Shown piece after piece: positions 35,315 through 43,645 of a DNA stretch of 64,000 nt. Each line of letters begins with the position of its first letter. The first letter of the stretch is position 1. This DNA is from Haloferax gibbonsii ATCC 33959 (GTDB lineage: Archaea > Halobacteriota > Halobacteria > Halobacteriales > Haloferacaceae): the NCBI RefSeq assembly GCF_000336775.1, contig NZ_AOLJ01000011.1:150267-214266 (forward strand), written 5' to 3'. A program made the position numbers and the translations under genes. The notes below the pieces were generated by a model, which did no database searches, had not been told where the DNA came from, and saw only the letters and a program-made list of their open reading frames with translations.

Positions 35315-35776
35315 CTACGCCGCCGGCGGGTCGGCCGTCGCGGGGGCGAGGACGACGACCGAACCGCCCGCGTCGGCTTCGAGCGTCAGCCTGAGTCGGT
35401 GTTCGCCCGGCCCGAGGACGAGTCGGTCGCCGACGACGCGAATCCGAGGACCGCCGACGCGACGGACGACGGTCGGGCCGCCGGCGACGCTCGCCGAGAG
35501 TTCGACGCCGTCGCCGCCGCGAACCGCGAGTTCGGAGACGCCGGCGGCCCGCCACGACCCGGCGGGAACGTCGAGGACGACGTGCCGCCGCGCACCCGCC
35601 ACACCGGCGGGTGTCGGGTCTTCCGCGGCCGCGAGCGCCGTCGCGGCGTGCGCGACGTCGTCGGCCATCGAGCCGATTTTCACGGTCGTCGCGTCCGCTC
35701 TCGCCGCGTCGGCCGCCGGGAAGACGACGCCGGCGATGGCGACCGCGAGGAGGCACGCGAGGACGACGCGAATCAC
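35315..35776 (-). CDS. Secreted or anchored protein of the pilus-like cluster (153 aa)
   Basis: A 153-residue exported protein. The N-terminus MIRVVLACLLAVAIAGVVFP is a signal sequence or anchor. The rest is predicted mostly beta: RHVVLDVPAGSWRAAG, VRRVGGPRIRVVGDRLV, GEHRLRLTLEADAGG. This resembles a small beta-sandwich. No catalytic residue pattern is seen. Its ATG overlaps the stop of the coiled-coil gene (ATGA). I recall haloarchaeal homologues as DUF7311. It may be a periplasm-side (cell-wall space) partner of the pilus base; inference. Confidence 0.72.
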   Translation of the reverse strand: MIRVVLACLLAVAIAGVVFPAADAARADATTVKIGSMADDVAHAATALAAAEDPTPAGVAGARRHVVLDVPAGSWRAAGVSELAVRGGDGVELSASVAGGPTVVRRVGGPRIRVVGDRLVLGPGEHRLRLTLEADAGGSVVVLAPATADPPAA

Positions 35777-36339
35777 AGCGCGTCGCGGAGGCGGGCGGCC
35801 AGTCCGCGGTCGGCGGAGTCGGCGGCCCGGGAGTCGGTGGCTCGGGTGCTAGGTTCGCGCCTGGGAGTACCGCCGCGCCCGTCGGCGGGTCGTTCGGCGT
35901 GCGACGCCGCCTCCGCGGCGAGCGTGTCGGCCGACTGCGACGGCGCGGGAGACGCGGTCTCGTCGACGAGGTCGGCTTCGAGCGATTCGGCCTTGGCGAG
36001 CGCGGCGTTCGCCCGGCGCTCGACGTCCTCGTTGACCGCGCGGACGCCGCCGAGGTAGCCGCGCACCGCCTGCGTCGCGGCGTCCACCTCGTCGAGGCGC
36101 TCGGTGAGCGACTCGACCGCCGATTCGAGCTCGGAGACCCGACGCTCGACGGACGCGAGGTCCTCCAGCGACGAGAAGTCGGCGTCGCCGTCGGTGATGG
36201 TTCGCTCGACCGCGTCGAGCCGCGCGGCGAGGTCGGCAGTGCGGTCGGCGGTGTGGTCCGCCGCGACCGGTCCGCGGGAAGCGGGCGTGCCGGCGTCTGC
36301 GTCACCGTCAGCGTCGAAGTGGACTGGGTCGGCTGTCAT
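35773..36339 (-). CDS. Coiled-coil protein, first gene of pilus-like cluster (188 aa)
   Basis: A 188-residue cytosolic protein with no membrane segment. Residues about 40-125 form a heptad-like coiled coil: DLAARLDAVERTITDGD, LEDLASVERRVSELESAVES, LTERLDEVDAATQAVRGYL. Flanks are acidic or Arg-rich and disordered. The ATG at 36339 follows a TATA with the same ACGGGxCCA element as two other promoters in the locus. The overlap with the next gene couples them. I recall the family as DUF7310. It might organise the ATPase or cargo; function unknown. Confidence 0.72.
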   Translation of the reverse strand: MTADPVHFDADGDADAGTPASRGPVAADHTADRTADLAARLDAVERTITDGDADFSSLEDLASVERRVSELESAVESLTERLDEVDAATQAVRGYLGGVRAVNEDVERRANAALAKAESLEADLVDETASPAPSQSADTLAAEAASHAERPADGRGGTPRREPSTRATDSRAADSADRGLAARLRDAL

Positions 36340-36373
36340 GGGGCGGCCTGGCCCCGTTATCCCTGATAAAGCT
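36340..36373 (-). promoter_or_regulatory. Promoter of the coiled-coil gene with shared element (P3)
   Basis: On the minus strand CTTTATC (plus 36365-36371) is followed by ACGGGGCCA (plus 36349-36357). TTTAT and ACGGGxCCA lie at exactly the same distances from ATG 36339 as in the 31440 promoter. The region is shared with the divergent cetZ gene. Confidence 0.6.
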
Positions 36374-36453
36374 CCGGGGTTGAACAGGGTTCGAGCGGCC
36401 GAGCAGTTCTCCCGTGGGGAACGTTCAAGACGAGCGACGGAGTGGACTGTGGT

Positions 36454-37536
36454 ATGAAAACCGTCCTGATTGGTGTGGGCCAAGCGGGTGGGAAGCTCAC
36501 CACCGCCCTCCAGTCGTTCGACCGACAGATGGGGTTCGGCGCGGTGCTCGACGCCGTCGCGGTGAACACCGCGAAAGCGGACCTCCAGCCGCTTCCGGTC
36601 GAGACCGTGCTCATCGGCCAAGACCGCGTCAACGGTCACGGCGTCGGCGGCGACAACGAGCTCGGAGCCGAGGTCATGGAGGCGGACCAGACCGAGGTCA
36701 TGTCCGCCCTCGACGGCCGCGTCACGGCCGAAGCGGAGTCGATTTTCGTCGTCGCCGGGCTCGGCGGCGGCTCCGGGTCCGGCGGCGCGCCCGTCCTCGC
36801 GAAGGCGCTCCGCCGCGTCTACGACGTGCCGGTGTACGTCCTCGGAATCCTGCCCGGACAAGACGAAGGAGCGATGTATCAGGTGAACGCCGGCCGCTCG
36901 CTCAAGACCATCGCCCGCGAGTCCGACGCCGTCCTCCTCGTCGACAACGACGCCTTCCGCTCGTCCGGCGAGTCGATGAGCGAGGGCTACGACGCCATCA
37001 ACGACGCCATCGCCCGGCGGGTCGGTCTGCTCTTGGCGGCCGGCGAGGCGACCGAGGGCGTCGGCGAGAGCGTCGTCGACACCTCCGAAGTCATCAACAC
37101 CCTCCGTTCCGGGGGCATCGCCGCGCTCGGTTACGCGAGCGCCGAGGCCTCTCCCGACGCCGAGGACAACATCAACGCGGTCATGAGCACGACCCGTCGC
37201 GCCGTGCTGACGGGCACGAGCCTGCCGGACGCCAGCGACGCGGACTCTGCGCTCGTCATCATCGCCGGCGAACCCGACACCATCCCGCGGAAGGGCGTCG
37301 AGCGAGCGCGCCGCTGGGTCGAAGAGGAGACCGGCAGCCTGCAGGTCCGCGGCGGCGACTTCCCGCTGGAAAGCGGCCGTCTCGCGTCGCTCGTCCTCCT
37401 CGGCGGCGTCGAGCGCTCCGAGCGGGTCGAGTCGTTCATGGAACGCGCCCGCGAGGCCATCGACCAGGCGAAGACCGAAACGCGAGAGGACCCCAAAGAG
37501 ATGTGGCACAACGACGACCTCGACGACCTGCTGTGA
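36454..37536 (+). CDS. cetZ2: CetZ tubulin/FtsZ-superfamily GTPase (CetZ2-type)
   Basis: A 360-residue cytoskeletal GTPase of the archaeal CetZ family. Residues 1-12 carry MKTVLIGVGQAG (T1 nucleotide loop). The tubulin signature GGGSGSGG is in VAGLGGGSGSGGAPV (T4), and DNDAFR plus the T7 region NTLRSGGIAALGY are CetZ-type rather than FtsZ-type. CetZ proteins control cell shape and motility. The CetZ2 assignment rests on its position relative to neighbouring genes as I remember H. volcanii; the family is certain, the paralogue less so. ATG 36454 was chosen; an in-frame GTG is 12 nt upstream. Confidence 0.9.
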   Translation: MKTVLIGVGQAGGKLTTALQSFDRQMGFGAVLDAVAVNTAKADLQPLPVETVLIGQDRVNGHGVGGDNELGAEVMEADQTEVMSALDGRVTAEAESIFVVAGLGGGSGSGGAPVLAKALRRVYDVPVYVLGILPGQDEGAMYQVNAGRSLKTIARESDAVLLVDNDAFRSSGESMSEGYDAINDAIARRVGLLLAAGEATEGVGESVVDTSEVINTLRSGGIAALGYASAEASPDAEDNINAVMSTTRRAVLTGTSLPDASDADSALVIIAGEPDTIPRKGVERARRWVEEETGSLQVRGGDFPLESGRLASLVLLGGVERSERVESFMERAREAIDQAKTETREDPKEMWHNDDLDDLL

Positions 37537-37742
37537 TGGCGACCGGCCAACACTGGCGCGACTAACGACCACATAATTCCACTTTTTCAAGACGTTCGTC
37601 CACCGAATGCCGGAGTTCTCCCCAATCTGCGAATGACTTTTCCGTCATGCCCCCAATCCGTGCTATGTGTTACCAATGATTGGGTGTAGGTGGAACGAAA
37701 CGATGAGCGTAGGAGCCGTCTCGGCGCGACGCCGGGGTCACC

Positions 37743-38846
37743 ATGTCTGAGTCGGCGGTCGACCCGCTCCGGCGAAGCGTCGAAGTCGAGTACTGGGTCA
37801 CCGACGGCGACGGGTCACTCACCGACCCGGGCGAGCTCGTCGACGCCTCGCCGGGGGCCGAGCGGGAGTTCGTCGAGCCGGTGTTGGAGGTGAAGACGAC
37901 GCCGTGCGACTCGGCGGCCGAGTTGCGCGAGGAGCTGTACGAGCGGCTCGGCGACGTCCTCTCGCGGGCCGAGGTCGTCGGAAAGCGGCTCGTCCCGCTC
38001 GCCACGCCGATTAGCACCGAGACGGTGACGGAGCGTCAGAGCGACCGAACCCGCATCCAGAACCGCGTCATCGGGTCGGACTTCCGGTACGCGCGGCACT
38101 GCGTGGGGACGCACGTCCACGTCGAACAGCGCCCCGGCCGCGAGATCGACCAGTACAACGCGCTCGTGGCGCTGGACCCCGCGCTGGCGCTGGTGAACTC
38201 CTCGCCGTACTACGACGGGAAGCGGTTGGCGGCGGGCGCGCGGTCGAAGCTGTACCGCCGGATGACCTACGACGACGTGCCCCACCAAGGCCGGCTGTGG
38301 CGCTACGCCGACGACACGCGGGAGTGGTCGCGCCGCCTCGAACGCCGGTTCGAGGAGTTCGTCGTGCGCGCCGAGGAGGCGGGCGTCGACCGGGCGACCG
38401 TCGAGGCGAACTTCGACCCCGAGAGCGCGGTCTGGACGCCGGTGCAACTCAGAGCCGAGTTCGGCACGGTCGAGTGGCGCTCGCCGGACTGCGCGCTCCC
38501 GAGCGACGTGCTCAGGCTGGCGAACAGCGTCGCGGGCGTGGTGAACCGCCTCGACGACGCGGCCCTCGCAATCGAGGGCGAGGCCGGCGGCGTGACGGAC
38601 GACCGGGTCGTCCTCCCCGAGTTCGACGCGGTTCTCGGCTACGTCGACGCCGCCATCGAGGACGGCCTCGACTCCGAGGCGGTGCGGTCGTACCTCGACC
38701 GGATGGGGTTCGACGTGGACGCGTACAGCCCTGTGTCGCACGAGGTAGCCGACCGCGAGACGGTCACGGCCGCCGAGGCGAGAGAGGTGCGACTGGCTCA
38801 CGCCGACCGTCTCGAACGGGACGTCTGGAACGCGGTCCGGCAGTAA
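37743..38846 (+). CDS. Glutamate-cysteine ligase-like protein (GCS2/YbdK family)
   Basis: A 367-residue ATP-dependent carboxylate-amine ligase of the GCS2 fold. The start has SVEVEYWVTDGDGSL, followed by FVEPVLEVKTTPC, a metal-binding CVGTHVHVEQ segment, and LRAEFGTVEWRSPDC near the C-terminal half. Relatives make gamma-glutamylcysteine, the thiol of haloarchaea, but YbdK-type paralogues have only weak activity. So the substrate remains open. A 206-bp AT-richer gap precedes it. Confidence 0.82.
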   Translation: MSESAVDPLRRSVEVEYWVTDGDGSLTDPGELVDASPGAEREFVEPVLEVKTTPCDSAAELREELYERLGDVLSRAEVVGKRLVPLATPISTETVTERQSDRTRIQNRVIGSDFRYARHCVGTHVHVEQRPGREIDQYNALVALDPALALVNSSPYYDGKRLAAGARSKLYRRMTYDDVPHQGRLWRYADDTREWSRRLERRFEEFVVRAEEAGVDRATVEANFDPESAVWTPVQLRAEFGTVEWRSPDCALPSDVLRLANSVAGVVNRLDDAALAIEGEAGGVTDDRVVLPEFDAVLGYVDAAIEDGLDSEAVRSYLDRMGFDVDAYSPVSHEVADRETVTAAEAREVRLAHADRLERDVWNAVRQ

Positions 38847-38903
38847 GCGATAAACCGCCGCGAGCGACTGCGAAAAGACGGAACCGGAAGCCGAAGCGGT
38901 CGC

Positions 38904-40253
38904 TTACTGCTGGATGAGGCTCGCGCCGTCGAGTTCAGTGCGGCTGTACTCGATGTCCATGAGGTCGAGGATGGTCGGCGCGATGTCGTAGAGGTCGGCG
39001 TCCTCGATGACCGCACCGGGGTCGTCGACGTAGAGCGTCGCGTTGTCGAACGAGTGCATGCCGTTGCGGGGGCCGACGCCGAACACGTCGTCGTGGCCCT
39101 TGAACCCGGACTTCAGGTCGAAGCCGTGGTTCGGGATGACGACGAGGTCGGGGGCGATGTCGTCGTGGTCGCCGCGGAAGGCGTCCTCCTTGACGACGAC
39201 GCGGTCTGCGACCTTGTTGCCGTCGGGGCCTTCGAGGCCTTCGAGTTCGGCCTTGAGCTCGTCGCGGACGTCCTCGTACTCCGACTGCGGGACCGACCCG
39301 CGGGGCTCGCGCCCTTCGAGGTTGATGAAGAACCGGCCGGGGATGAGCGAGTACGCCTTCGAGTCTTTGTCGATGTCCGAAAGCGAGTCGTGGTCGTCGT
39401 CCTCGTAGGAGAGCCAGCCGTTCTCCTCGAGCCACGTGTTGCAGTGGACCTCGTAGTCGAGGGACGTAAAGCCGTGGTCGGACGCGACGATGAGCGTCAC
39501 GTCCTCGGGGAGGGCGTCGCGGATGCGGCCGAGGTAGTCGTCGACGGTGCGGTAGAAATCCATGAAGGCGTCCTTGTTCTTCCCGTCGCGCTCGTAGTCC
39601 TTGAACAGGAAGTGGTTGACGCGGTCGGTCGTCATGAAGACGCCGAAAAAGAGGTCCCAGTCGTCCTGGTCGATGTAGCGCTCGAACGCCTCGTAGCGCC
39701 GGTCGAGCGTCTTGCGGGCGTCCTCCATGAACGCGGTCTTGTCCTCGTCGTGACCGAGCTTCGCGTTCACGTCGATCTTGTAGTTCATCTCGGAGAGCGC
39801 GTCGCGGAAGTCGTCGGGGTAGGCGGCCTTGTCGACGCCGGGCGAGAGGAAGCCCGAGACCATGCGCTGGACGTTGCGCTGGGGCGGGAACGTCACGGGG
39901 ACGTTCATCACGGTGGCCTTGCGGCCGGCGTCGGTGACGCGGTCCCAGACGCGGGTGGCCTGCACGTCCCGACCCATCGGGACGTAGGTGTCGTAGGAGC
40001 CGACCTCACGGTCCTGGAAGCCGTAGACGCCGGTCTCGCCGGGGTTGACGCCGGTCGTGAGCGCCGGCCAACACGCCGAGGACTCGGGCGGGACGATGCT
40101 GTCGATGTCGCCCGCCGAGCCCGCGTCGGCCAGCGCCGCGAAGTTGGGGAACTCGTCGGGATGCTCAGAGAGGAGAGTGAACGGAACCCCGTCGATGCCG
40201 ATGAAGGCGACGCGGGGGTGGTCTTTGCCGCGGAGTCGGTCGAACAAACCCAT
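38904..40253 (-). CDS. Alkaline phosphatase superfamily phosphodiesterase
   Basis: A 449-residue enzyme of the type I phosphodiesterase/nucleotide pyrophosphatase group. Metal ligands are seen in VAFIGIDGVPF, in MTTDRVNHFLF (Asp, His), in IVASDHGF (Asp-His), and in GMHSFDNATLYV (His). The nucleophile region is PPESSACWPALTTG; here Ser replaces the frequent Thr. No signal peptide is found, so it is probably cytosolic. The substrate is unknown: haloarchaeal paralogues are often linked to glycan or lipid metabolism. The TATA-like CTTATGG just upstream (40275-40281 on the minus strand) supports ATG 40253. Confidence 0.85.
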   Translation of the reverse strand: MGLFDRLRGKDHPRVAFIGIDGVPFTLLSEHPDEFPNFAALADAGSAGDIDSIVPPESSACWPALTTGVNPGETGVYGFQDREVGSYDTYVPMGRDVQATRVWDRVTDAGRKATVMNVPVTFPPQRNVQRMVSGFLSPGVDKAAYPDDFRDALSEMNYKIDVNAKLGHDEDKTAFMEDARKTLDRRYEAFERYIDQDDWDLFFGVFMTTDRVNHFLFKDYERDGKNKDAFMDFYRTVDDYLGRIRDALPEDVTLIVASDHGFTSLDYEVHCNTWLEENGWLSYEDDDHDSLSDIDKDSKAYSLIPGRFFINLEGREPRGSVPQSEYEDVRDELKAELEGLEGPDGNKVADRVVVKEDAFRGDHDDIAPDLVVIPNHGFDLKSGFKGHDDVFGVGPRNGMHSFDNATLYVDDPGAVIEDADLYDIAPTILDLMDIEYSRTELDGASLIQQ

Positions 40254-40460
40254 ACCTCACGGTATCCAAGAGAACCATAAGAAGGTTCGTCTCTCCGCCG
40301 GAGTTTGCGACGAGAGACGACGGATACGGGGCCGCTGTCGGAGAAAGCGGCGAATCTCACCGGACGAGGGCGGGGCGCTACCACCGACGACGACGTGTCA
40401 GACGCGAATCAGGCTATCTCGACCGGCCGGGCAGCCCGCGTGCGGGACCGTCCGCGCAGC

Positions 40461-41312
40461 CTAGACCCGCGGCTGCCCGGGCATCGAGAACGGGCGCTCC
40501 TGAGCGACGGCGGTCCGACCGCTGACCCGAAGTTCGCTCGCGACGACGAACGCCAGCCCCCACGCGACGAGCGCGACCGCCCACATCGACCCCACGCTGG
40601 ACACCTGGGTCGGGAAGACGAGCGAGACCGCGCCGAAGTAGACGGCGAGGCCGCCGGTCAGCCACGCGACGAAGCGGTGTCCGGGCGCGCCCGCGGCCGC
40701 GACGAGACCGAGCAAGAGCAGTCCGATTGCCATCGTCGTCATCTCCATGTAGTGGCCGGCGACGGCGTGAACGTCGCCGGTCGCCTGCAGACCGAACTGG
40801 TTGACCGCGAACGCGAGCACCGGGAGCGCCGCGACCGCGACGAGGCCGAGGAGCGCCGGGCTGTAGTCGTCGCCGACCGAGATGACGTCCCGTCCCGCGG
40901 GATGGAACAGTAGCATCAGTCCGGTGAGCACGAAGAAGGGGACGACCTCCTCGACCGGCCCGCCGCCGACGACGGTGCCGACGAGGACGAGCGTCGTCAC
41001 GGCGAAGGCCACCTGCATGAGCGCGACCCGCTTCAGCGGACGGTACAGTTGGCTCGCGACGCCGAGGATGATTATCCAGACGTTCGCCGCGATGACCATC
41101 ACGTGCAGGCGGTGTTCGGCGAGCACGTCGCCGCCCGCGCCCCAGCCGACGACGGCGAACGAGAGCAGTTCGCTGACGAAGACCGCCGCCATCCCGAGCG
41201 TCACGACCGCGAGCAGGTAGAACGCGTACAGCCGGGCCCGACCGAACGCGGTCGACGAGTCGCCGGCGTCCGGGGCGTCGGTACTACTATGTTGATTGGT
41301 ATCAATGGACAT
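40461..41312 (-). CDS. Multi-pass membrane protein of unknown function
   Basis: A 283-residue protein with about eight transmembrane helices beginning near residue 27 (LYAFYLLAVVTLGMAAVFVS). It includes charged intramembrane loops EHRLHVMVIAANVWII and a C-terminal soluble tail (RVSGRTAVAQERPFSM). No known transporter motif can be recognised. The N-terminal tail MSIDTNQHSSTDAPDAG is hydrophilic. The start ATG at 41312 lies 29 nt from a perfect 15-bp palindrome that overlaps the expected TATA position. Confidence 0.65.
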   Translation of the reverse strand: MSIDTNQHSSTDAPDAGDSSTAFGRARLYAFYLLAVVTLGMAAVFVSELLSFAVVGWGAGGDVLAEHRLHVMVIAANVWIIILGVASQLYRPLKRVALMQVAFAVTTLVLVGTVVGGGPVEEVVPFFVLTGLMLLFHPAGRDVISVGDDYSPALLGLVAVAALPVLAFAVNQFGLQATGDVHAVAGHYMEMTTMAIGLLLLGLVAAAGAPGHRFVAWLTGGLAVYFGAVSLVFPTQVSSVGSMWAVALVAWGLAFVVASELRVSGRTAVAQERPFSMPGQPRV

Positions 41313-41340
41313 GGTTCAGGAGAGAGTACGACGGCCGAGA

Positions 41341-41355
41341 GAATAACCGTTATTC
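41341..41355. promoter_or_regulatory. Palindromic TATA/operator GAATAACCGTTATTC
   Basis: A perfect inverted repeat (GAATAAC c GTTATTC) lies between the membrane protein (ATG 41312, minus) and the repair operon (GTG 41457, plus). Its distance of 29-43 nt from 41312 places it over that gene's TATA box. This could be an operator that blocks promoter use or a symmetric promoter. Confidence 0.45.
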
Positions 41356-41456
41356 GGGGGTTTCGGACCTGTTTCTCCGCCGGACGCTCAGCGAGTCGAG
41401 AGAGTCGGGTCGGAACGGGCGAAGGAGCGAAGTGCCGCGCGGGACAACGACCGGAC

Positions 41457-41897
41457 GTGAAGGAGTTCGAGCGTAAACAGCTCTTGGAGCGCGTCAATCG
41501 GGAGGGTGCGACCGTCGGCACGCAGATTCCCGACCGCATCGAGGTCCAAGGCGAGGAGATAGACCTCAGGGAGTTCGTCTTCGAGATCAAGCGCCGCGAC
41601 ACCATCCCCTCGGGCGAGCGGGAGCGCGTCGACCAGGCGAAGCGGAACCTCCGCCGCGAGCGCCTCGAACGGCTCCAGCGAATCGAGGACAACGAGGTGA
41701 GCTACGACGAGGGGCGGCGGCTGGCCGAGGACATCGTCGGCATCGACCGGGCGTTGAACGCCCTCGAACAGCTTCGGGCGGTCGACCTCGAACAGGAGGA
41801 AAACCGCCAGAACGCCGCGGACCAGAAGCGGTGGATGAGCTTCCTGAAGAAGGCGCTGGGGCGCGACGGCGGCAAGGGCAAACGGGGCGGCCGATGA
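41457..41897 (+). CDS. Conserved haloarchaeal protein in PolX operon (DUF5788-like)
   Basis: A 146-residue highly charged helical protein. It starts at GTG 41457 (MKEFERKQLLERVNREGATV), with a conserved IPDRIEVQGEEIDLREFVFEIKRR block (about residues 24-47) and a long helix RNLRRERLERLQRIEDNEVSYDEG. The basic tail is KKALGRDGGKGKRGG. I recall the family as DUF5788. The stop overlaps the PolX start (ATGA). Charge and context suggest a nucleic-acid-related role; unproven. Confidence 0.78.
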   Translation: MKEFERKQLLERVNREGATVGTQIPDRIEVQGEEIDLREFVFEIKRRDTIPSGERERVDQAKRNLRRERLERLQRIEDNEVSYDEGRRLAEDIVGIDRALNALEQLRAVDLEQEENRQNAADQKRWMSFLKKALGRDGGKGKRGGR

Positions 41898-43645
41898 GCC
41901 GAAACGACGAGATAGCGAGCCTGCTGGAGGAGTTCGCCGACCTGTTGGAGGCGAAGGACGTGGCCTACAAGCCGTCGAGCTACCGCCGCGCCGCCGAGAA
42001 CGTCCGCGAGCATCCGAAGCCCGTCGAGGAACTCGCCGCGGAGGGCGAAGACGCGGTCCAAGAGATAGACCGCGTCGGCGACGCCATCGCCTCGAAAATC
42101 GTCGAGTACGTCGAGACCGGCAGCATCGAGGAGTTGGAGGAGCTCCGCGCGGACCTCCCGGTTGACATGGCCGGGCTGACGAGCGTCGAGGGCGTCGGCC
42201 CGAAGACGGTCGGCAAACTGTACGAGGCGCTCGGCGTCGCCGACCTCGACGACCTCGAAGCGGCCGCCCGCGACGGGGAGATACAGGAGGTCAAGGGGTT
42301 CGGCGCGAAGACGGAGGCGAACATCCTCGACGGCATCGAGTTCGCCCGCGAGGCGACCGGCCGCGAACTGCTCGGGAAGGCGCGACCCGTCGCCGACGAC
42401 CTGCTTTCGTACCTCGGCGACCACGACGCCGTCGGCAGGGTCGAGCCCGCGGGGTCGATGCGGCGGTGGCGCGAGACGGTCGGCGACATCGACGTGCTCG
42501 CCGAGAGCGCCGACGCCGAGGCGGTCATCGACCGCTTCCTCGCGTGGGACCTCGTCGGCGACACCATCGAGGCGGGCGAGCAGAAGGCGAGCGTCCGGGT
42601 GAACGGGATGCGGGTCGACCTCCGGGTCGTCGCCCCCGCGGAGTACGGCGCGGCGCTCCAGTACTTCACCGGGAGCAAGGACCACAACGTCCACCTCCGC
42701 AACATCGCCATCGACCGCGGCCTCAAGATGAACGAGTACGGGATGTTCGACGTCTCCGACGTGGACGACCCCGACGACGGCCCGCGGGCCGGAACCCGCG
42801 TCGCCGGCGACACCGAGGAGTCGATGTACGCCGCGCTCGACCTCCCGCTCGTCCCGCCGGAGCTGCGCGAGGACACCGGCGAAATCGAGCGCGCCGCCGA
42901 CGGCGACCTGCCCGACCTCGTCGCGGAGGGCGACCTCCGCGGCGACCTCCACACCCACACCGACTGGTCTGACGGCGACAACACGGTTGCCGAGATGGTC
43001 GCGGCCGCCGAGGAACGCGGCTACGACTACCACGCCGTCACCGACCACGCCACCGGCCCCGGCATGGTCGGCGGCGTCGGCGTCGAGGACGACGACCTAC
43101 TCGACCAGATTGCCGAGGTCCGCGCCGCCGCCGACGACGCCGACATCGCGGTGTTCACCGGCGTCGAGGCCAACATCGACGCCGAGGGCGGCATCTCCGT
43201 CGCCGACGACGTGCTCGACCAACTCGACGTGGTGGTCGCCTCGCCACACAGCGCGCTCGACCAGGACCGCGAGACGGCCACCGAGCGACTCGTCACCGCG
43301 ATGGAACACCCCGCGGTGAACATCCTCGGCCACCCGACCGGTCGGCTCATCAACCAACGGCCCGGCCTCCCCCTCGACTACGAGCGACTCGCGGAGGCCG
43401 CCGTCGAAAACGGCGTCGCGCTCGAACTCAACGCCAGCCCGTACCGTCTCGACCTGAACGGCGAGGCGCTCAAAATCGCCGTCGAGGCGGGCGCGACAGT
43501 CGCCATCGACACCGACGCCCACCGACCAGCCGAACTCGACCACGCCCGCTACGGGGTCCACACGGCCCGCCGCGGCTGGGTCGAAACCGCGGACGTGCTG
43601 AACGCGCGGTCGGTCGAGGAACTGTCCGATTTCCTCCGTGACTGA
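41894..43645 (+). CDS. polX: DNA polymerase X with PHP domain
   Basis: A 583-residue PolX. Order: N-terminal HhH-8 kDa-like domain (1-100), HhH GLTSVEGVGPKTVGKLYEAL, then a nucleotidyltransferase palm with GSMRRWRETVGDIDVL (catalytic Asp pair) and MRVDLRVV (third Asp). The C-terminal PHP domain (from about 350) has the metal motifs GDLHTHTDWSDGDNT, AVTDHATGP, TGVEANI, ASPHSAL, and IDTDAHRP. It likely acts in base-excision or gap repair with the PHP part as a 3'-5' exonuclease or AP-site nuclease, as known for bacterial PolX. It overlaps both neighbours. Confidence 0.95.
   Translation: MSRNDEIASLLEEFADLLEAKDVAYKPSSYRRAAENVREHPKPVEELAAEGEDAVQEIDRVGDAIASKIVEYVETGSIEELEELRADLPVDMAGLTSVEGVGPKTVGKLYEALGVADLDDLEAAARDGEIQEVKGFGAKTEANILDGIEFAREATGRELLGKARPVADDLLSYLGDHDAVGRVEPAGSMRRWRETVGDIDVLAESADAEAVIDRFLAWDLVGDTIEAGEQKASVRVNGMRVDLRVVAPAEYGAALQYFTGSKDHNVHLRNIAIDRGLKMNEYGMFDVSDVDDPDDGPRAGTRVAGDTEESMYAALDLPLVPPELREDTGEIERAADGDLPDLVAEGDLRGDLHTHTDWSDGDNTVAEMVAAAEERGYDYHAVTDHATGPGMVGGVGVEDDDLLDQIAEVRAAADDADIAVFTGVEANIDAEGGISVADDVLDQLDVVVASPHSALDQDRETATERLVTAMEHPAVNILGHPTGRLINQRPGLPLDYERLAEAAVENGVALELNASPYRLDLNGEALKIAVEAGATVAIDTDAHRPAELDHARYGVHTARRGWVETADVLNARSVEELSDFLRD

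Noticed and set aside
33300-36305. Upstream extension of the ATPase frame to 36305
   Set aside because: The extra part lies antisense or out of frame to the small cluster genes. ATG 35282 has a promoter matching that at 31440.
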